Notes under the pieces: generated by a model | What the model was told of the DNA's origin: nothing | The model's database searches: none | Seen by the model: the letters and a program-made list of their open reading frames with translations, nothing else | Translations under genes and position numbers: made by a program | Source of the DNA: Candidatus Aquicultor primus | GTDB lineage: Bacteria; Actinomycetota; Aquicultoria; Aquicultorales; Aquicultoraceae | DNA: 7,880 nt | Direction: 5' to 3' | Assembly (NCBI GenBank): GCA_001767575.1 | Contig: MELI01000009.1 | Location: forward strand, 1,077 to 8,956 | In this document: positions 1 through 6,195 of the stretch, one piece after another | How positions within the stretch are numbered: position 1 is the first letter of the stretch | Layout: every line of letters begins with the position of its first letter

Positions 1-40
1 CCAGCAGTGTGATGAGACGGCTTTTCTGATGTCGGAACAT
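1..40 (-). CDS. N-terminal fragment of a probable exported or membrane protein (partial)
   Basis: Only the first 13 codons lie in the window; the gene reads leftward off the edge. On the minus strand an ATG at 40-38 is preceded by AAAGGTG (46-52) with a 5-nt gap, a good ribosome-binding site. The peptide begins MFRHQKSRLITLL: a basic stretch followed by hydrophobic residues, as at the start of a signal peptide or signal anchor. Nothing can be said about function. It is divergent from the gene at 458, so the 417 bp between them would hold both promoters. The call depends only on the start signals and the basic-then-hydrophobic pattern, so it could be chance. Confidence 0.5.
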   Translation of the reverse strand, partial: MFRHQKSRLITLL

Positions 41-292
41 AACTGCACCTTTCACGCAAAGGTTTACACTACACAATTTTTATTCCCGCAACGACAGAAT
101 CTTAACGCCTATTATACAGAAAGCTTGAATAATTAGCGTATTATTTGTTGGCGCTTACCATTAAGCTGATGCCGGCGTTTGATATTTTCAGCGCCCATGT
201 TCTCAAGCGACAAGGGGGTCTTTGCGTGCTGTAACCCATAGTGAGACGCAAGCACTGCCAGAAAATACAGGGTGATAATTATTGCCAAAGAG

Positions 293-321
293 TTGTTTCG
301 CGTAAGCCTAGTTACTATACT
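293..321 (+). promoter_or_regulatory. Candidate sigma-70-type promoter for the 458-3810 gene block
   Basis: TTGTTT (293-298) is followed after exactly 17 bp by TATACT (316-321). The -10 matches consensus at five of six positions; the -35 matches only at TTG. Transcription would begin near 328, giving a leader of about 130 nt that contains the palindrome at 401-417. Spacing and -10 are good and the -35 is poor, so this is a moderate to weak call. Confidence 0.35.
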
Positions 322-400
322 TAGCGTATGCCGCAGAACTACACAATGTATCTCGACGATGATAAAGGCATCGATAGGTTTAGGGCTGGATAGCGGCAAA

Positions 401-417
401 TATCGACCCGGTCGATA
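401..417. promoter_or_regulatory. Perfect 17-bp palindrome, candidate operator or leader hairpin
   Basis: TATCGACC and GGTCGATA are exact reverse complements around a single C. The site lies 40 bp before the start codon at 458 and downstream of the promoter candidate at 293-321. The symmetry and length suit a dimeric repressor operator acting as a roadblock, or a short RNA hairpin. No regulator gene is visible in the window, so the identity of any binding protein is unknown. Confidence 0.4.
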
Positions 418-457
418 ACGAGCGTCCGCTGTGGTGTGAGAGGAAGAGTTTCTGTAT

Positions 458-1189
458 ATGAACAGTAAAATAGTAATGCTGGTGCTCTTAGCTATGGTGC
501 TGCTGTTGATGATAGCCGGCATCTCATATGCCATCTCACCGAATGAGCAAGCACAAATCATCGCCGAAGAAGAATTCCCCAAGTTGCTGAAGGACGTAAT
601 AGAGCCAAATAACGAAGGTGTTGGCTTCCCGGACAAAGACCAGTACGAGAACGTATCTCTGGGCGAACCCCTTGAGCATTACGAAATCGATTTTGACAGT
701 TTCGACCCGGATAAGGGCATTGATGAGCAGTCGAAACAAAACCTGTTCTACACGTTCCCGGTTATGTTAGACGATAGTGCCTCGATAGGTTTTACAGTCG
801 GCGTGCAAGCAAACGGGGAGTGGGAGGTCATCGATGTTGGCGGAGGCTTGAACAAGACTGTTTCGCAGATGGCCGACGAGCAGGGCTTGTCTAATAGCCG
901 AGTACTCCATTTTGCCGGAGCGATGCTTATAGTCGCCACAAGGGATGACAAAGTGGTCGGCTACGCACCTTATTATCCGTATGAGCCAGATTTGAAAGAA
1001 AAGACTGTCGTATCGGAAGATGAAATCATGAAAATCCTGGTTTACCGGCACAAGGAATTTCAAGAACTCATCAAAAACGGCAACCCGCAAGGTTTGCTGG
1101 GAGGGCCTGGTCTTGCCGCAGCTTCTGCCGGGCACAAACAGGAAGGCGTCATCAAGCGGCTGACGAGGTTTGTTAAACATGTGTTGTAG
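458..1189 (+). CDS. Secreted protein of unknown function with basic C-terminal tail
   Basis: The 243-residue product is not one I recognise. It begins with a short basic start and a long hydrophobic core (residues 5-20), then ISYA followed by ISP, which reads as a signal peptide cleaved near residue 25. The mature part starts with an acidic helix-like stretch (NEQAQIIAEEEF). A region at about 67-130 (LGEPLEHYEID, FYTFPVML, IGFTVGV, GEWEVIDVGGG) alternates like beta-strands and recalls small secreted cystatin-like or PepSY-like folds; that comparison is by eye only. The end is unusual: a Gly/Ala-rich linker (about 211-225) and then a cationic amphipathic segment, GVIKRLTRFVKHVL. The ATG at 458 has AGGA at 441-444, a rather long gap of 13 nt. 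An in-frame ATG at 476 has no better site. The next gene starts 29 bp downstream on the same strand, suggesting co-transcription. Confidence 0.8.
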   Translation: MNSKIVMLVLLAMVLLLMIAGISYAISPNEQAQIIAEEEFPKLLKDVIEPNNEGVGFPDKDQYENVSLGEPLEHYEIDFDSFDPDKGIDEQSKQNLFYTFPVMLDDSASIGFTVGVQANGEWEVIDVGGGLNKTVSQMADEQGLSNSRVLHFAGAMLIVATRDDKVVGYAPYYPYEPDLKEKTVVSEDEIMKILVYRHKEFQELIKNGNPQGLLGGPGLAAASAGHKQEGVIKRLTRFVKHVL

Positions 1190-1204
1190 GTTAAGAATGC
1201 TGTC

Positions 1205-1209
1205 GAGGG
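1205..1209 (+). promoter_or_regulatory. Ribosome-binding site that fixes the start at ATG 1219
   Basis: GAGGG lies 9 nt before ATG 1219 but only 3 nt before the in-frame TTG at 1213. The normal spacing supports the ATG and a product beginning MKKVLAII. Confidence 0.6.
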
Positions 1210-1218
1210 CGTTTGATT

Positions 1219-1842
1219 ATGAAAAAGGTATTAGCCATCATAGCTGTTGCCGCCGGTATTGTGATTATAGGGCTCGCGGTTATCGCAGTCGTCTCACAGA
1301 GCGGCGATAAAACCGCTGCGCGCGGTGTGACAACTACTAAAAGCAAACCGGCTTCGGCAGTGGAGAATGTATATGGTGACCGCCAGTACTATTCCTCACT
1401 CAAGGAGCTAAGCGATAATGCTGAGGTTATCGTCATCGGTACCGTGCGGGCGCAGCTCCAGACATACAACTTGTCGCGCGACTTGCAAGACCCGAGTAAA
1501 GAGAATACCGAGTTTGTCGTCCTGGGCACCGATTATGAGGTCGGCGTCGACCGGTATCTTAAGGGCGCAGGCAATCGGAAAATCATCATGACGCAAGAGG
1601 GCGGCGAATTAGACGGCAAAACACAGCTTATGGATGCCCGCACCCCTATACACATCGGCACAACCTACATCTTGTTTCTTATCAAAGTCTCCGATAAGTA
1701 CAGGTTTGGCGCAGAGCCGTACAAGTTCAAAATATCGGGCGGAAAGGTCACGGTCGATTCAAGTGAAGAGATTGCGTCAGTGCATTTCAGAGAAATGACC
1801 GAGCAGGAGTTTCTGGACGAGTTGAAAGCGAGCAGTCCGTAG
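1219..1842 (+). CDS. Membrane-anchored or secreted protein of unknown function
   Basis: From ATG 1219 the product is 207 residues. It opens MKK and then has a strongly hydrophobic helix (about residues 4-25) ending near VVSQSGD. There is no clear cleavage site, so it may be an N-terminal membrane anchor with the rest outside. A Thr/Lys/Ser/Ala-rich linker follows. The globular part begins YYSSLKELSDNAEVIVIGTV and continues with TDYEVGVDRYLKG, IIMTQEGGELDG and HIGTTYILFLIK. This order of strands (a 'concern about an emission or export' style beta domain seen in many exported bacterial hypotheticals) looks familiar, but I cannot attach a named family or activity. No catalytic motif is apparent. 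It sits 29 bp after the secreted-protein gene on the same strand and is followed by a weak hairpin at 1852-1872. Gene reality is well supported by length, start site and context; function is unknown. Confidence 0.82.
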   Translation: MKKVLAIIAVAAGIVIIGLAVIAVVSQSGDKTAARGVTTTKSKPASAVENVYGDRQYYSSLKELSDNAEVIVIGTVRAQLQTYNLSRDLQDPSKENTEFVVLGTDYEVGVDRYLKGAGNRKIIMTQEGGELDGKTQLMDARTPIHIGTTYILFLIKVSDKYRFGAEPYKFKISGGKVTVDSSEEIASVHFREMTEQEFLDELKASSP

Positions 1843-1851
1843 TACGCCAAT

Positions 1852-1872
1852 GCTCTAGGCGACAGAGCTTTT
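1852..1872 (+). terminator. Weak terminator-like hairpin
   Basis: GCTCT (1852-1856) and AGAGC (1864-1868) pair across a 7-nt loop and are followed at once by TTTT (1869-1872). The stem is only 5 bp and the U-tract short, so termination would be partial at best. It lies 10 bp after the stop codon at 1842, where a terminator or attenuator would be expected. Confidence 0.28.
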
Positions 1873-1920
1873 GGGTGGGTCGGCGCTTGAATTGTACGAG
1901 TTCTATTCCTAAATGGATAC

Positions 1921-1927
1921 GAGGGGG
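1921..1927 (+). promoter_or_regulatory. Strong ribosome-binding site that favours TTG 1934 as start
   Basis: GAGGGGG sits 6 nt before the in-frame TTG at 1934. The alternative ATG at 1913 lies upstream of this sequence and has no purine-rich site of its own. Starting at TTG also gives a cleaner signal peptide (MIKRLIVISCL). Confidence 0.6.
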
Positions 1928-1933
1928 AAGACT

Positions 1934-2545
1934 TTGATTAAACGCTTGATCGTAATTAGCTGTTTGCCGTTGGTGTGCGTCGCACTCTTCTCGTCAGTGT
2001 GTATTGCGGCTGATAGCGGCGGTGCGGGCGGCACAATATCTCAGGGTGATTCGCAGAGGATTGCACCTTCTTCAGAGGGCGCTGCCGGCGCGCTCGGCTC
2101 AGGTGTGGACAACGACAAGGATGCGCGCGGCATCGATGCGTTTGACTTGAAATTCCATCTGATATTATCAGCGATAAACTTTGCAACAATATTTTTGCTC
2201 GCCATTGTTTTTCTGTACGCGTTACACCTGCGCGACAAGAAGCCCGGGCGTTACAGGGGTATTTGGGCTGCGATTGGCGGTTTCTTCGGCAATAGATATA
2301 GCGCGGTGTGGCTTCTGAATATGTTTACGGGGCTGGCTATATTCAACTTCGTCGCAGCGTTTGCGGAGGGATTCTTACCCCGCATAGCGGCCATGCTCGC
2401 GTTCTTTGTAATCATCTCACCAATCTACCAGTGGTATCCATTTTATCTGAAGGAGAAAAAACCCGCTAAATACCGCGGCATCTGGAAACGTATCGGCGAT
2501 TGGTTGGGTGAGCCGCGGCTAAGCATGACCGCCCCGAGAAGTTGA
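1934..2545 (+). CDS. Membrane protein with three helices and a duplicated KKPxxYRGIW motif
   Basis: From TTG 1934 the product is 203 residues. I do not recognise the family. A signal peptide or N-terminal helix (residues 1-26, ending SSVCIAA) precedes a Gly/Ser/Ala-rich, probably external, linker to about residue 66. Three hydrophobic helices follow at roughly 74-97, 124-148 and 151-172. After helix 1 comes LRDKKPGRYRGIWAAIG, and after helix 3 comes LKEKKPAKYRGIWKRIG, each continuing to a short aromatic segment and Gly. Both copies are basic and would lie in the cytoplasm by the positive-inside rule, giving an out-in, in-out, out-in arrangement. The copies occupy 2228-2302 and 2447-2524. This reads as an internal duplication of a helix plus cytoplasmic motif. 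An ATG at 1913 would add seven residues but lacks a ribosome-binding site. The stop overlaps a possible TTG start of the next gene, so coupling with the transglycosylase gene is likely. Confidence 0.8.
   Translation: MIKRLIVISCLPLVCVALFSSVCIAADSGGAGGTISQGDSQRIAPSSEGAAGALGSGVDNDKDARGIDAFDLKFHLILSAINFATIFLLAIVFLYALHLRDKKPGRYRGIWAAIGGFFGNRYSAVWLLNMFTGLAIFNFVAAFAEGFLPRIAAMLAFFVIISPIYQWYPFYLKEKKPAKYRGIWKRIGDWLGEPRLSMTAPRS
2228..2302 (+). repeat. Copy 1 of the intragenic KKPxxYRGIWxxIGxxxG motif
   Basis: This segment encodes residues 99-123 of the membrane protein (LRDKKPGRYRGIW then AAIGGFFG). It shares L, K-K-P, Y-R-G-I-W, I-G and a later G with copy 2 in the same spacing. The codons differ between copies, which suggests an old duplication kept by selection on the protein. 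Confidence 0.7.
2447..2524 (+). repeat. Copy 2 of the intragenic KKPxxYRGIWxxIGxxxG motif
   Basis: This segment encodes residues 172-197 of the membrane protein (LKEKKPAKYRGIW then KRIGDWLG), directly after the third hydrophobic helix and close to the C-terminus. It matches copy 1 at the KKP, YRGIW, IG and final G positions. Confidence 0.7.
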
Positions 2546-2580
2546 CCCATCCCGCCAATACTGGTAGATTTAAACCTTGT

Positions 2581-3810
2581 ATGAGACTCTTTCGCACGCT
2601 TCATCGAACAAAAATCGCAGCATTGCTCGTCATAGCATTAATACTACTCTCACCAGCGGCTTACGCGTCTCCGCTCGATTCTAAGCGCGCAGAGCTTAAA
2701 AACGTCGACTCTCAAATCATGACGAATAAGAGAAAGCAAGCGGCTGCCGAGCGGCGGCAAGCAGACATCCGTCGGCAGATAGAAGAGAGCGGCCAAAAAT
2801 TGGTCCAGATGCAGACGCGGCTCAATACGCTGCAGACAGAGTTCAACGAGATAATCGAGCGCAAGAAGACGACCGAGGCCAAGCTCGACGATACAAAAAA
2901 ACAACTCGGCGAAGCACAGTCCAGGCTTTTCGATGCGCGCGCAAGGCTTACTCTGCGGCGCGGGGTCTTCGACAAGCGTCTGGTAAACACCTATAAACGC
3001 GGCATGGAGAGCACGCTCACCATCCTTCTTAAATCTGAGGATTTCGGCGATTTCATGTCGCGCGTGGCGTTCCTGCGCATGATAGCCGAGCACGACGGCA
3101 AGCTTGTCTTCGACCTCAAAGAGCTCACCTCCGATATTACGGGCGAGGTCGCGCAAATCCAGACTATCAAGCAGGTCATCGATGAGCAACACCGGCGCCT
3201 TGTCACGGATAAGAAGCAGATGGATGAGAAGATGGCGAGCGTTATCGCGCAGCAGGAGCGGCTCGAAACAGAGGTAGGCAAACAGCAGCAGCTCTATGCT
3301 CAGATCGAAGAAGAACAGCAGCAGCTCGCGCAGGCCGAGGACAACCTCAGGTCGAGCTCGGTAAAGATAGCCGCGCAGATTCGCGCGCTTGGGGGAGTTG
3401 CGTCCAGCACGTCCAATGCGGCAAATATACCGAAGGATTTAAGGCCGCTTGCGGCAGCGACAGCGGAGAAATACGATATCCCGGAGAAGCTCTTCTTTGC
3501 GCTCATCACCCAGGAGTCGGGGTGGAATTACCGCGCCGTATCGCGTTCCGGCGCGCTCGGGTTGACCCAGGTGATGCCGTTTAATGTCATCGCCATGGGC
3601 TACGATATCGAAAGTTTTAAGGAATCTCCGGCCGACCAGCTCGAAGCCGGGGCTAGATACTTGAGCCAGCAATTCAAGACCTTCGATAGGTGGGACCTCG
3701 CACTCGCAGCATACAATGCCGGCCCCGGCGCCGTTCTGCGCTACGGCGGCATTCCCCCGTACAAAGAGACCAAAAACTACGTCCGCAACATCCTCGCGAT
3801 GGCGGGTTAG
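2581..3810 (+). CDS. Secreted PcsB/CwlO-like coiled-coil protein with lytic transglycosylase domain
   Basis: The 409-residue product should cleave the glycan strands of peptidoglycan outside the membrane. Residues 1-29 form a signal peptide (basic start, LLVIALILLSPAAYA). Residues about 32-125 and 180-265 are long Lys/Glu/Gln-rich coiled coils. Between them LVNTYKRGMESTLTILL and EDFGDFMSRVAFLRMI match the helical region of PcsB/CwlO/EnvC-type hydrolases controlled by FtsEX. The C-terminal domain, from about residue 284, is SLT-type: ITQESGWN with catalytic Glu312, then SGALGLTQVMP (323-333), AAYNAGPGAV (376-385) and ETKNYV. The fusion is notable because PcsB/CwlO proteins usually end in CHAP or NlpC/P60 peptidase domains. 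Start choice: ATG 2581 begins a normal signal peptide, but its ribosome-binding site is weak (GGTAG 2563-2567). TTG 2542, overlapping the previous stop, would add 13 polar residues. Control by FtsEX is inferred from the coiled coil; no ftsEX genes are in view. Confidence 0.9.
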   Translation: MRLFRTLHRTKIAALLVIALILLSPAAYASPLDSKRAELKNVDSQIMTNKRKQAAAERRQADIRRQIEESGQKLVQMQTRLNTLQTEFNEIIERKKTTEAKLDDTKKQLGEAQSRLFDARARLTLRRGVFDKRLVNTYKRGMESTLTILLKSEDFGDFMSRVAFLRMIAEHDGKLVFDLKELTSDITGEVAQIQTIKQVIDEQHRRLVTDKKQMDEKMASVIAQQERLETEVGKQQQLYAQIEEEQQQLAQAEDNLRSSSVKIAAQIRALGGVASSTSNAANIPKDLRPLAAATAEKYDIPEKLFFALITQESGWNYRAVSRSGALGLTQVMPFNVIAMGYDIESFKESPADQLEAGARYLSQQFKTFDRWDLALAAYNAGPGAVLRYGGIPPYKETKNYVRNILAMAG

Positions 3811-3831
3811 ATTAGGCCCCGAGTTCTTTTC

Positions 3832-3861
3832 TTGTCATAAAGTGATAAGAGGTATTAAAAT
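3832..3861 (+). promoter_or_regulatory. Candidate sigma-70-type promoter for the pilus ATPase gene
   Basis: TTGTCA (3832-3837) and TAAAAT (3856-3861) each match consensus at five of six positions and are 18 bp apart. Transcription would start near 3868, leaving a leader of about 55 nt before ATG 3924. This supports separate transcription of the ATPase from the upstream envelope genes. Confidence 0.5.
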
Positions 3862-3911
3862 TCCAGCCCAATCGTCGATACTAGACTAATGCTTACGATT
3901 CGATATTCGAT

Positions 3912-3917
3912 GAGGTG
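3912..3917 (+). promoter_or_regulatory. Ribosome-binding site that fixes the start at ATG 3924
   Basis: GAGGTG lies 6 nt before ATG 3924. The in-frame GTG at 3915 is part of this sequence and so is unlikely to be the start. Confidence 0.65.
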
Positions 3918-3923
3918 CAACAT

Positions 3924-5606
3924 ATGATACCATCTGCGAGCAGCGCATCAAGAAAGATCAGGCTTGGAGAATTACTGGTCAGCAATGGGATTATTACGCA
4001 ATCCCAGCTTGAACAAGCGCTTTTTACTCAAAAGAAGACCGGTGGTCGCCTAGGCGAACTTTTATGCGGGTTAGGGTTAGTGGGCGAGGAGACGCTCGTC
4101 GAATTTATCGGGAAGCAGCTTAATATTCCTACTATCGACCTCGACAATACGATTGTCGATGAGGACGTGGTCAAGTTAATACCGGAGGCGATAGCGAGAA
4201 GATATAAGATCGTAGCTATCGCAAGGATTGAAGACCTCTTGACGTTGGCTATGGCAGATCCGCTTGATTTATATGCGATGGATGATACTGCAAATATTAC
4301 CGGCTGTCAGGTCATCCCAGTTATCACAACAGGAAGAAGCATTAAGAAAGCCATCGATAAGCTCTACTGGATGCAGGACAAGAAGAGCGACAACGACGAA
4401 GAGTTTGCAGGCATAAGGCAAGGCGCCAGTATTACCATAGGTGACGCGAATTCAGGCGACGGTGACGCTGTTCGCTTCATCGAAATGCTACTTAAACAGG
4501 CCGTAATCGACAAAGCAAGCGACATCCACATCGAGATAGGTGAGCACGAGCTGAGGGTGAGGATCAGGGTTGATGGAATACTACATGAGATAACGACCGC
4601 ACCCAGATCGCTTCATCCCACGGTTGTATCAAGATTAAAAATCTTGGCCGAACTGGATATTGCCGAAAAACGAGCGCCGCAAGACGGAAGATTCTCCGCA
4701 TCTATTGGCGACCATAAGGTGGACTTCAGAATATCGGTTATACCGACTGTTTTCGGCGAAAAAGTCGTGTTAAGGCTGCTTGAGAAGAAAGCAATTCTTG
4801 TTGACGAAAACAAAATCGGCTTTGATCTTGAAGATGCGCAGAAGTTCAGGAGATTGATAAATAACCCTTATGGTATGATACTTGTAGCGGGACCCACCGG
4901 AAGCGGTAAGACTACCACACTATACGCGGCCATGAACACCCTGGCGACCGTAGAGAAGAATATCGTCACGATAGAAGACCCGGTTGAGTATACGTTCGAC
5001 ACTATCAACCAGATACACGTCAATCCAAAAGCCGGCGTCACTTTTGCATACGGCTTAAGGTCGATACTTAGGCAAGACCCCGATATAATCATGGTAGGCG
5101 AGATTCGTGATGAAGAAACTGCTGAAATCTCGATTCACTCGGCTCTCTCCGGACACCTGGTACTTTCGACGATTCATACGAACGATGCTTGTTCTACGCC
5201 TGCGCGCTTTATTGAGATGGGGATACAGCCATTTCTCGCGGGGACAGCGATTGTAGGCGTAATATCGCAGAGACTAGTGCGGTTGCTGTGCCCGGCATGC
5301 AAAGAACCTTATACTCCTGTACCTGAATTAGTAGTAGACCTAGGCCTATCAACCGATAAGGATATCGTGTTTTACCGGGCTCGGGGTTGTACTGATTGCC
5401 GTGGTGTCGGATATAAGGGACGAGAGGCGCTCTTCGAGATCCTTGAAGTGAACGACGACGTTCGCGACCTTATTGTCGCGCGATCCACGGCATCAAGAAT
5501 AAGAGAAGCGGCGACTAAGGATGGATTTAGAACTATGCGCGAAGCCGGCGTCGCAAAGGTCTTACAAGGGAAGACTTCACTTGAGGCGGTCATTGGAGTC
5601 ACGTAG
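3924..5606 (+). CDS. pilB: GspE/PilB-type secretion or pilus-assembly ATPase with MshEN domain
   Basis: This 560-residue hexameric cytoplasmic ATPase would power type IV pilus extension or type II secretion. The N-terminus has two 24-residue motifs, RLGELLVSNGIIT to Q (13-36) and RLGELLCGLGLVG to Q (42-65), joined by five residues. That is the layout described for MshEN domains that bind cyclic-di-GMP. The ATPase core has Walker A GPTGSGKTT (323-331, Lys329), the Asp box TIEDPVE (349-355), Walker B DIIMVGEIRDEE with Glu393, and the His box HLVLSTIHTNDA (411-422). Two Cys pairs, CPAC (456-459) and CTDC (489-492), form the zinc site typical of PilB/GspE and absent from PilT. Length is normal and all key residues are present. 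It has its own promoter candidate and faces the cheX-like gene tail to tail. No pilin, pilC or pilT gene is in the window, so PilB versus GspE cannot be settled; the symbol is the more common choice in a monoderm. Confidence 0.93.
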   Translation: MIPSASSASRKIRLGELLVSNGIITQSQLEQALFTQKKTGGRLGELLCGLGLVGEETLVEFIGKQLNIPTIDLDNTIVDEDVVKLIPEAIARRYKIVAIARIEDLLTLAMADPLDLYAMDDTANITGCQVIPVITTGRSIKKAIDKLYWMQDKKSDNDEEFAGIRQGASITIGDANSGDGDAVRFIEMLLKQAVIDKASDIHIEIGEHELRVRIRVDGILHEITTAPRSLHPTVVSRLKILAELDIAEKRAPQDGRFSASIGDHKVDFRISVIPTVFGEKVVLRLLEKKAILVDENKIGFDLEDAQKFRRLINNPYGMILVAGPTGSGKTTTLYAAMNTLATVEKNIVTIEDPVEYTFDTINQIHVNPKAGVTFAYGLRSILRQDPDIIMVGEIRDEETAEISIHSALSGHLVLSTIHTNDACSTPARFIEMGIQPFLAGTAIVGVISQRLVRLLCPACKEPYTPVPELVVDLGLSTDKDIVFYRARGCTDCRGVGYKGREALFEILEVNDDVRDLIVARSTASRIREAATKDGFRTMREAGVAKVLQGKTSLEAVIGVT

Positions 5607-5613
5607 AATCATT

Positions 5614-5650
5614 GCCGTTAATCGGCCCATCGTTTATCTAAGAACTTAGA
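5614..5650. terminator. Weak inverted repeats between the convergent ATPase and cheX-like genes
   Basis: The 39-bp gap between the two stop codons contains GCCG-TTAAT-CGGC (5614-5626). A near-perfect palindrome, TCTAAGAACTTAGA (5637-5650), overlaps the cheX-like stop codon. Either could act on both strands, but the stems are 4-6 bp and there is no proper U-tract, so this is a location-based guess. Confidence 0.2.
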
Positions 5651-6140
5651 CGGCATCAGCTTGCTTTAGCATCGTGTTCTCACGAGTTGCGATAGTAACG
5701 TCAATATTACCGATTTCGGTTGCGAACGATGTGTAGATATACCCCATTTTAAGAACCGAAATGAAGATGTTATTACCCGCGATGAGGCTTGGAGGCGTTA
5801 AAGCCACTTCCGTGTATCTCACGTCAAACCTCGAGGTTGCCATTCCTGTGATCATGTTTCCAAGCTCGCAGAGCGCGCTTTGCGCATTCCGATCAAGAGG
5901 TTGAACCGATCGGCCCAGCATTACCGCTGCTATGTTTTTTGCGGTGCCGGCCGACATGCTATAGATTACTTGACCATTAATCATGCCGGTGATTCCCACG
6001 AGAATATTTAGCTCTTGGGATGTCCCTTGCTGGCCGGATTCGGTTACCGGTGCCTGTGTTGCTGGTATTCCTAGTTCCATCGTAAGAAAATCCGAGGTGG
6101 CTGTTATGAAAGGCATTGAGAGTTCGCTGCTTATCATCAT
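5646..6140 (-). CDS. cheX: CheX-like phosphatase of the CheC/CheX family
   Basis: The product, up to 164 residues, resembles CheX/CheC phosphatases that remove phosphate from CheY-type response regulators in the cytoplasm. The N-terminal part (SELSMPFITATSDFLTMELG) is a typical CheX first helix. INGQVIYSMSAGTAKNIAAVMLG follows the expected strand-helix order. The key motif is CELGNMITG, whose Glu92 and Asn95 form the ExxN pair used by CheX to attack the phospho-aspartate. There is one such motif, as in CheX, not two as in many CheC proteins. The C-terminal strands (NNIFISVLKMGYIYTSF, GNIDVTIATRE) complete the fold. GAAAGGA (6146-6152) lies 5 nt before the first ATG (6140) and 8 nt before the second (6137), so either may be used. 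No cheA or cheY is in view. The ATPase gene beside it suggests control of pilus-based movement or another CheY-like output; that is inference. The symbol marks family membership only. Confidence 0.85.
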   Translation of the reverse strand: MMISSELSMPFITATSDFLTMELGIPATQAPVTESGQQGTSQELNILVGITGMINGQVIYSMSAGTAKNIAAVMLGRSVQPLDRNAQSALCELGNMITGMATSRFDVRYTEVALTPPSLIAGNNIFISVLKMGYIYTSFATEIGNIDVTIATRENTMLKQADAV

Positions 6141-6145
6141 TAATA

Positions 6146-6152
6146 TCCTTTC
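6146..6152 (-). promoter_or_regulatory. Ribosome-binding site of the cheX-like gene
   Basis: On the minus strand GAAAGGA precedes two adjacent ATG codons (6140-6138 and 6137-6135) by 5 and 8 nt. The second start has the more usual gap. A TATACT hexamer (6161-6166, minus) lies just upstream, but it has no -35 partner and would leave almost no leader. Confidence 0.6.
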
Positions 6153-6195
6153 TCTTCTCTAGTATACTTCGACTAAACTGAGCATATTCTTAGCG

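Larger units (their letters stand above)
41..457. other. Divergent intergenic region without a supported gene
   Basis: This 417-bp stretch separates the leftward partial gene from the secreted-protein gene at 458. It holds the ribosome-binding site of the leftward gene (46-52), a TATAAT-like hexamer on the minus strand (111-116, no good -35 partner seen), a plus-strand promoter candidate (293-321) and a perfect palindrome (401-417). A minus-strand open frame crosses the region and runs antisense into the gene at 458. Its last residues include a hydrophobic stretch, but no start codon with a ribosome-binding site supports it. A 21-codon plus-strand frame from ATG 328 also lacks one. Confidence 0.6.

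Noticed and set aside
221..256. TTGCGTGCT and ACGCAAGCACT crossing complementary segments, considered as a structured RNA
   Set aside because: The pairings are short and cross each other, and there is no link to a known RNA class.
328..393. 21-codon plus-strand frame starting MPQNYTMYLDDDKG
   Set aside because: It has no ribosome-binding site and no recognisable feature, and it is within the length expected by chance.
133..636. Long minus-strand open frame antisense to the secreted-protein gene, ending in a hydrophobic segment and a basic tail
   Set aside because: More than a third lies antisense to a better-supported gene. No start codon with a ribosome-binding site is found for the non-overlapping part.
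3803..3830. CGGG/CCCG inverted repeat followed by a T-rich run after the transglycosylase gene
   Set aside because: The stem is only 4 bp with an 11-nt loop overlapping the stop codon, and the T-run is interrupted. Too weak to call a terminator.
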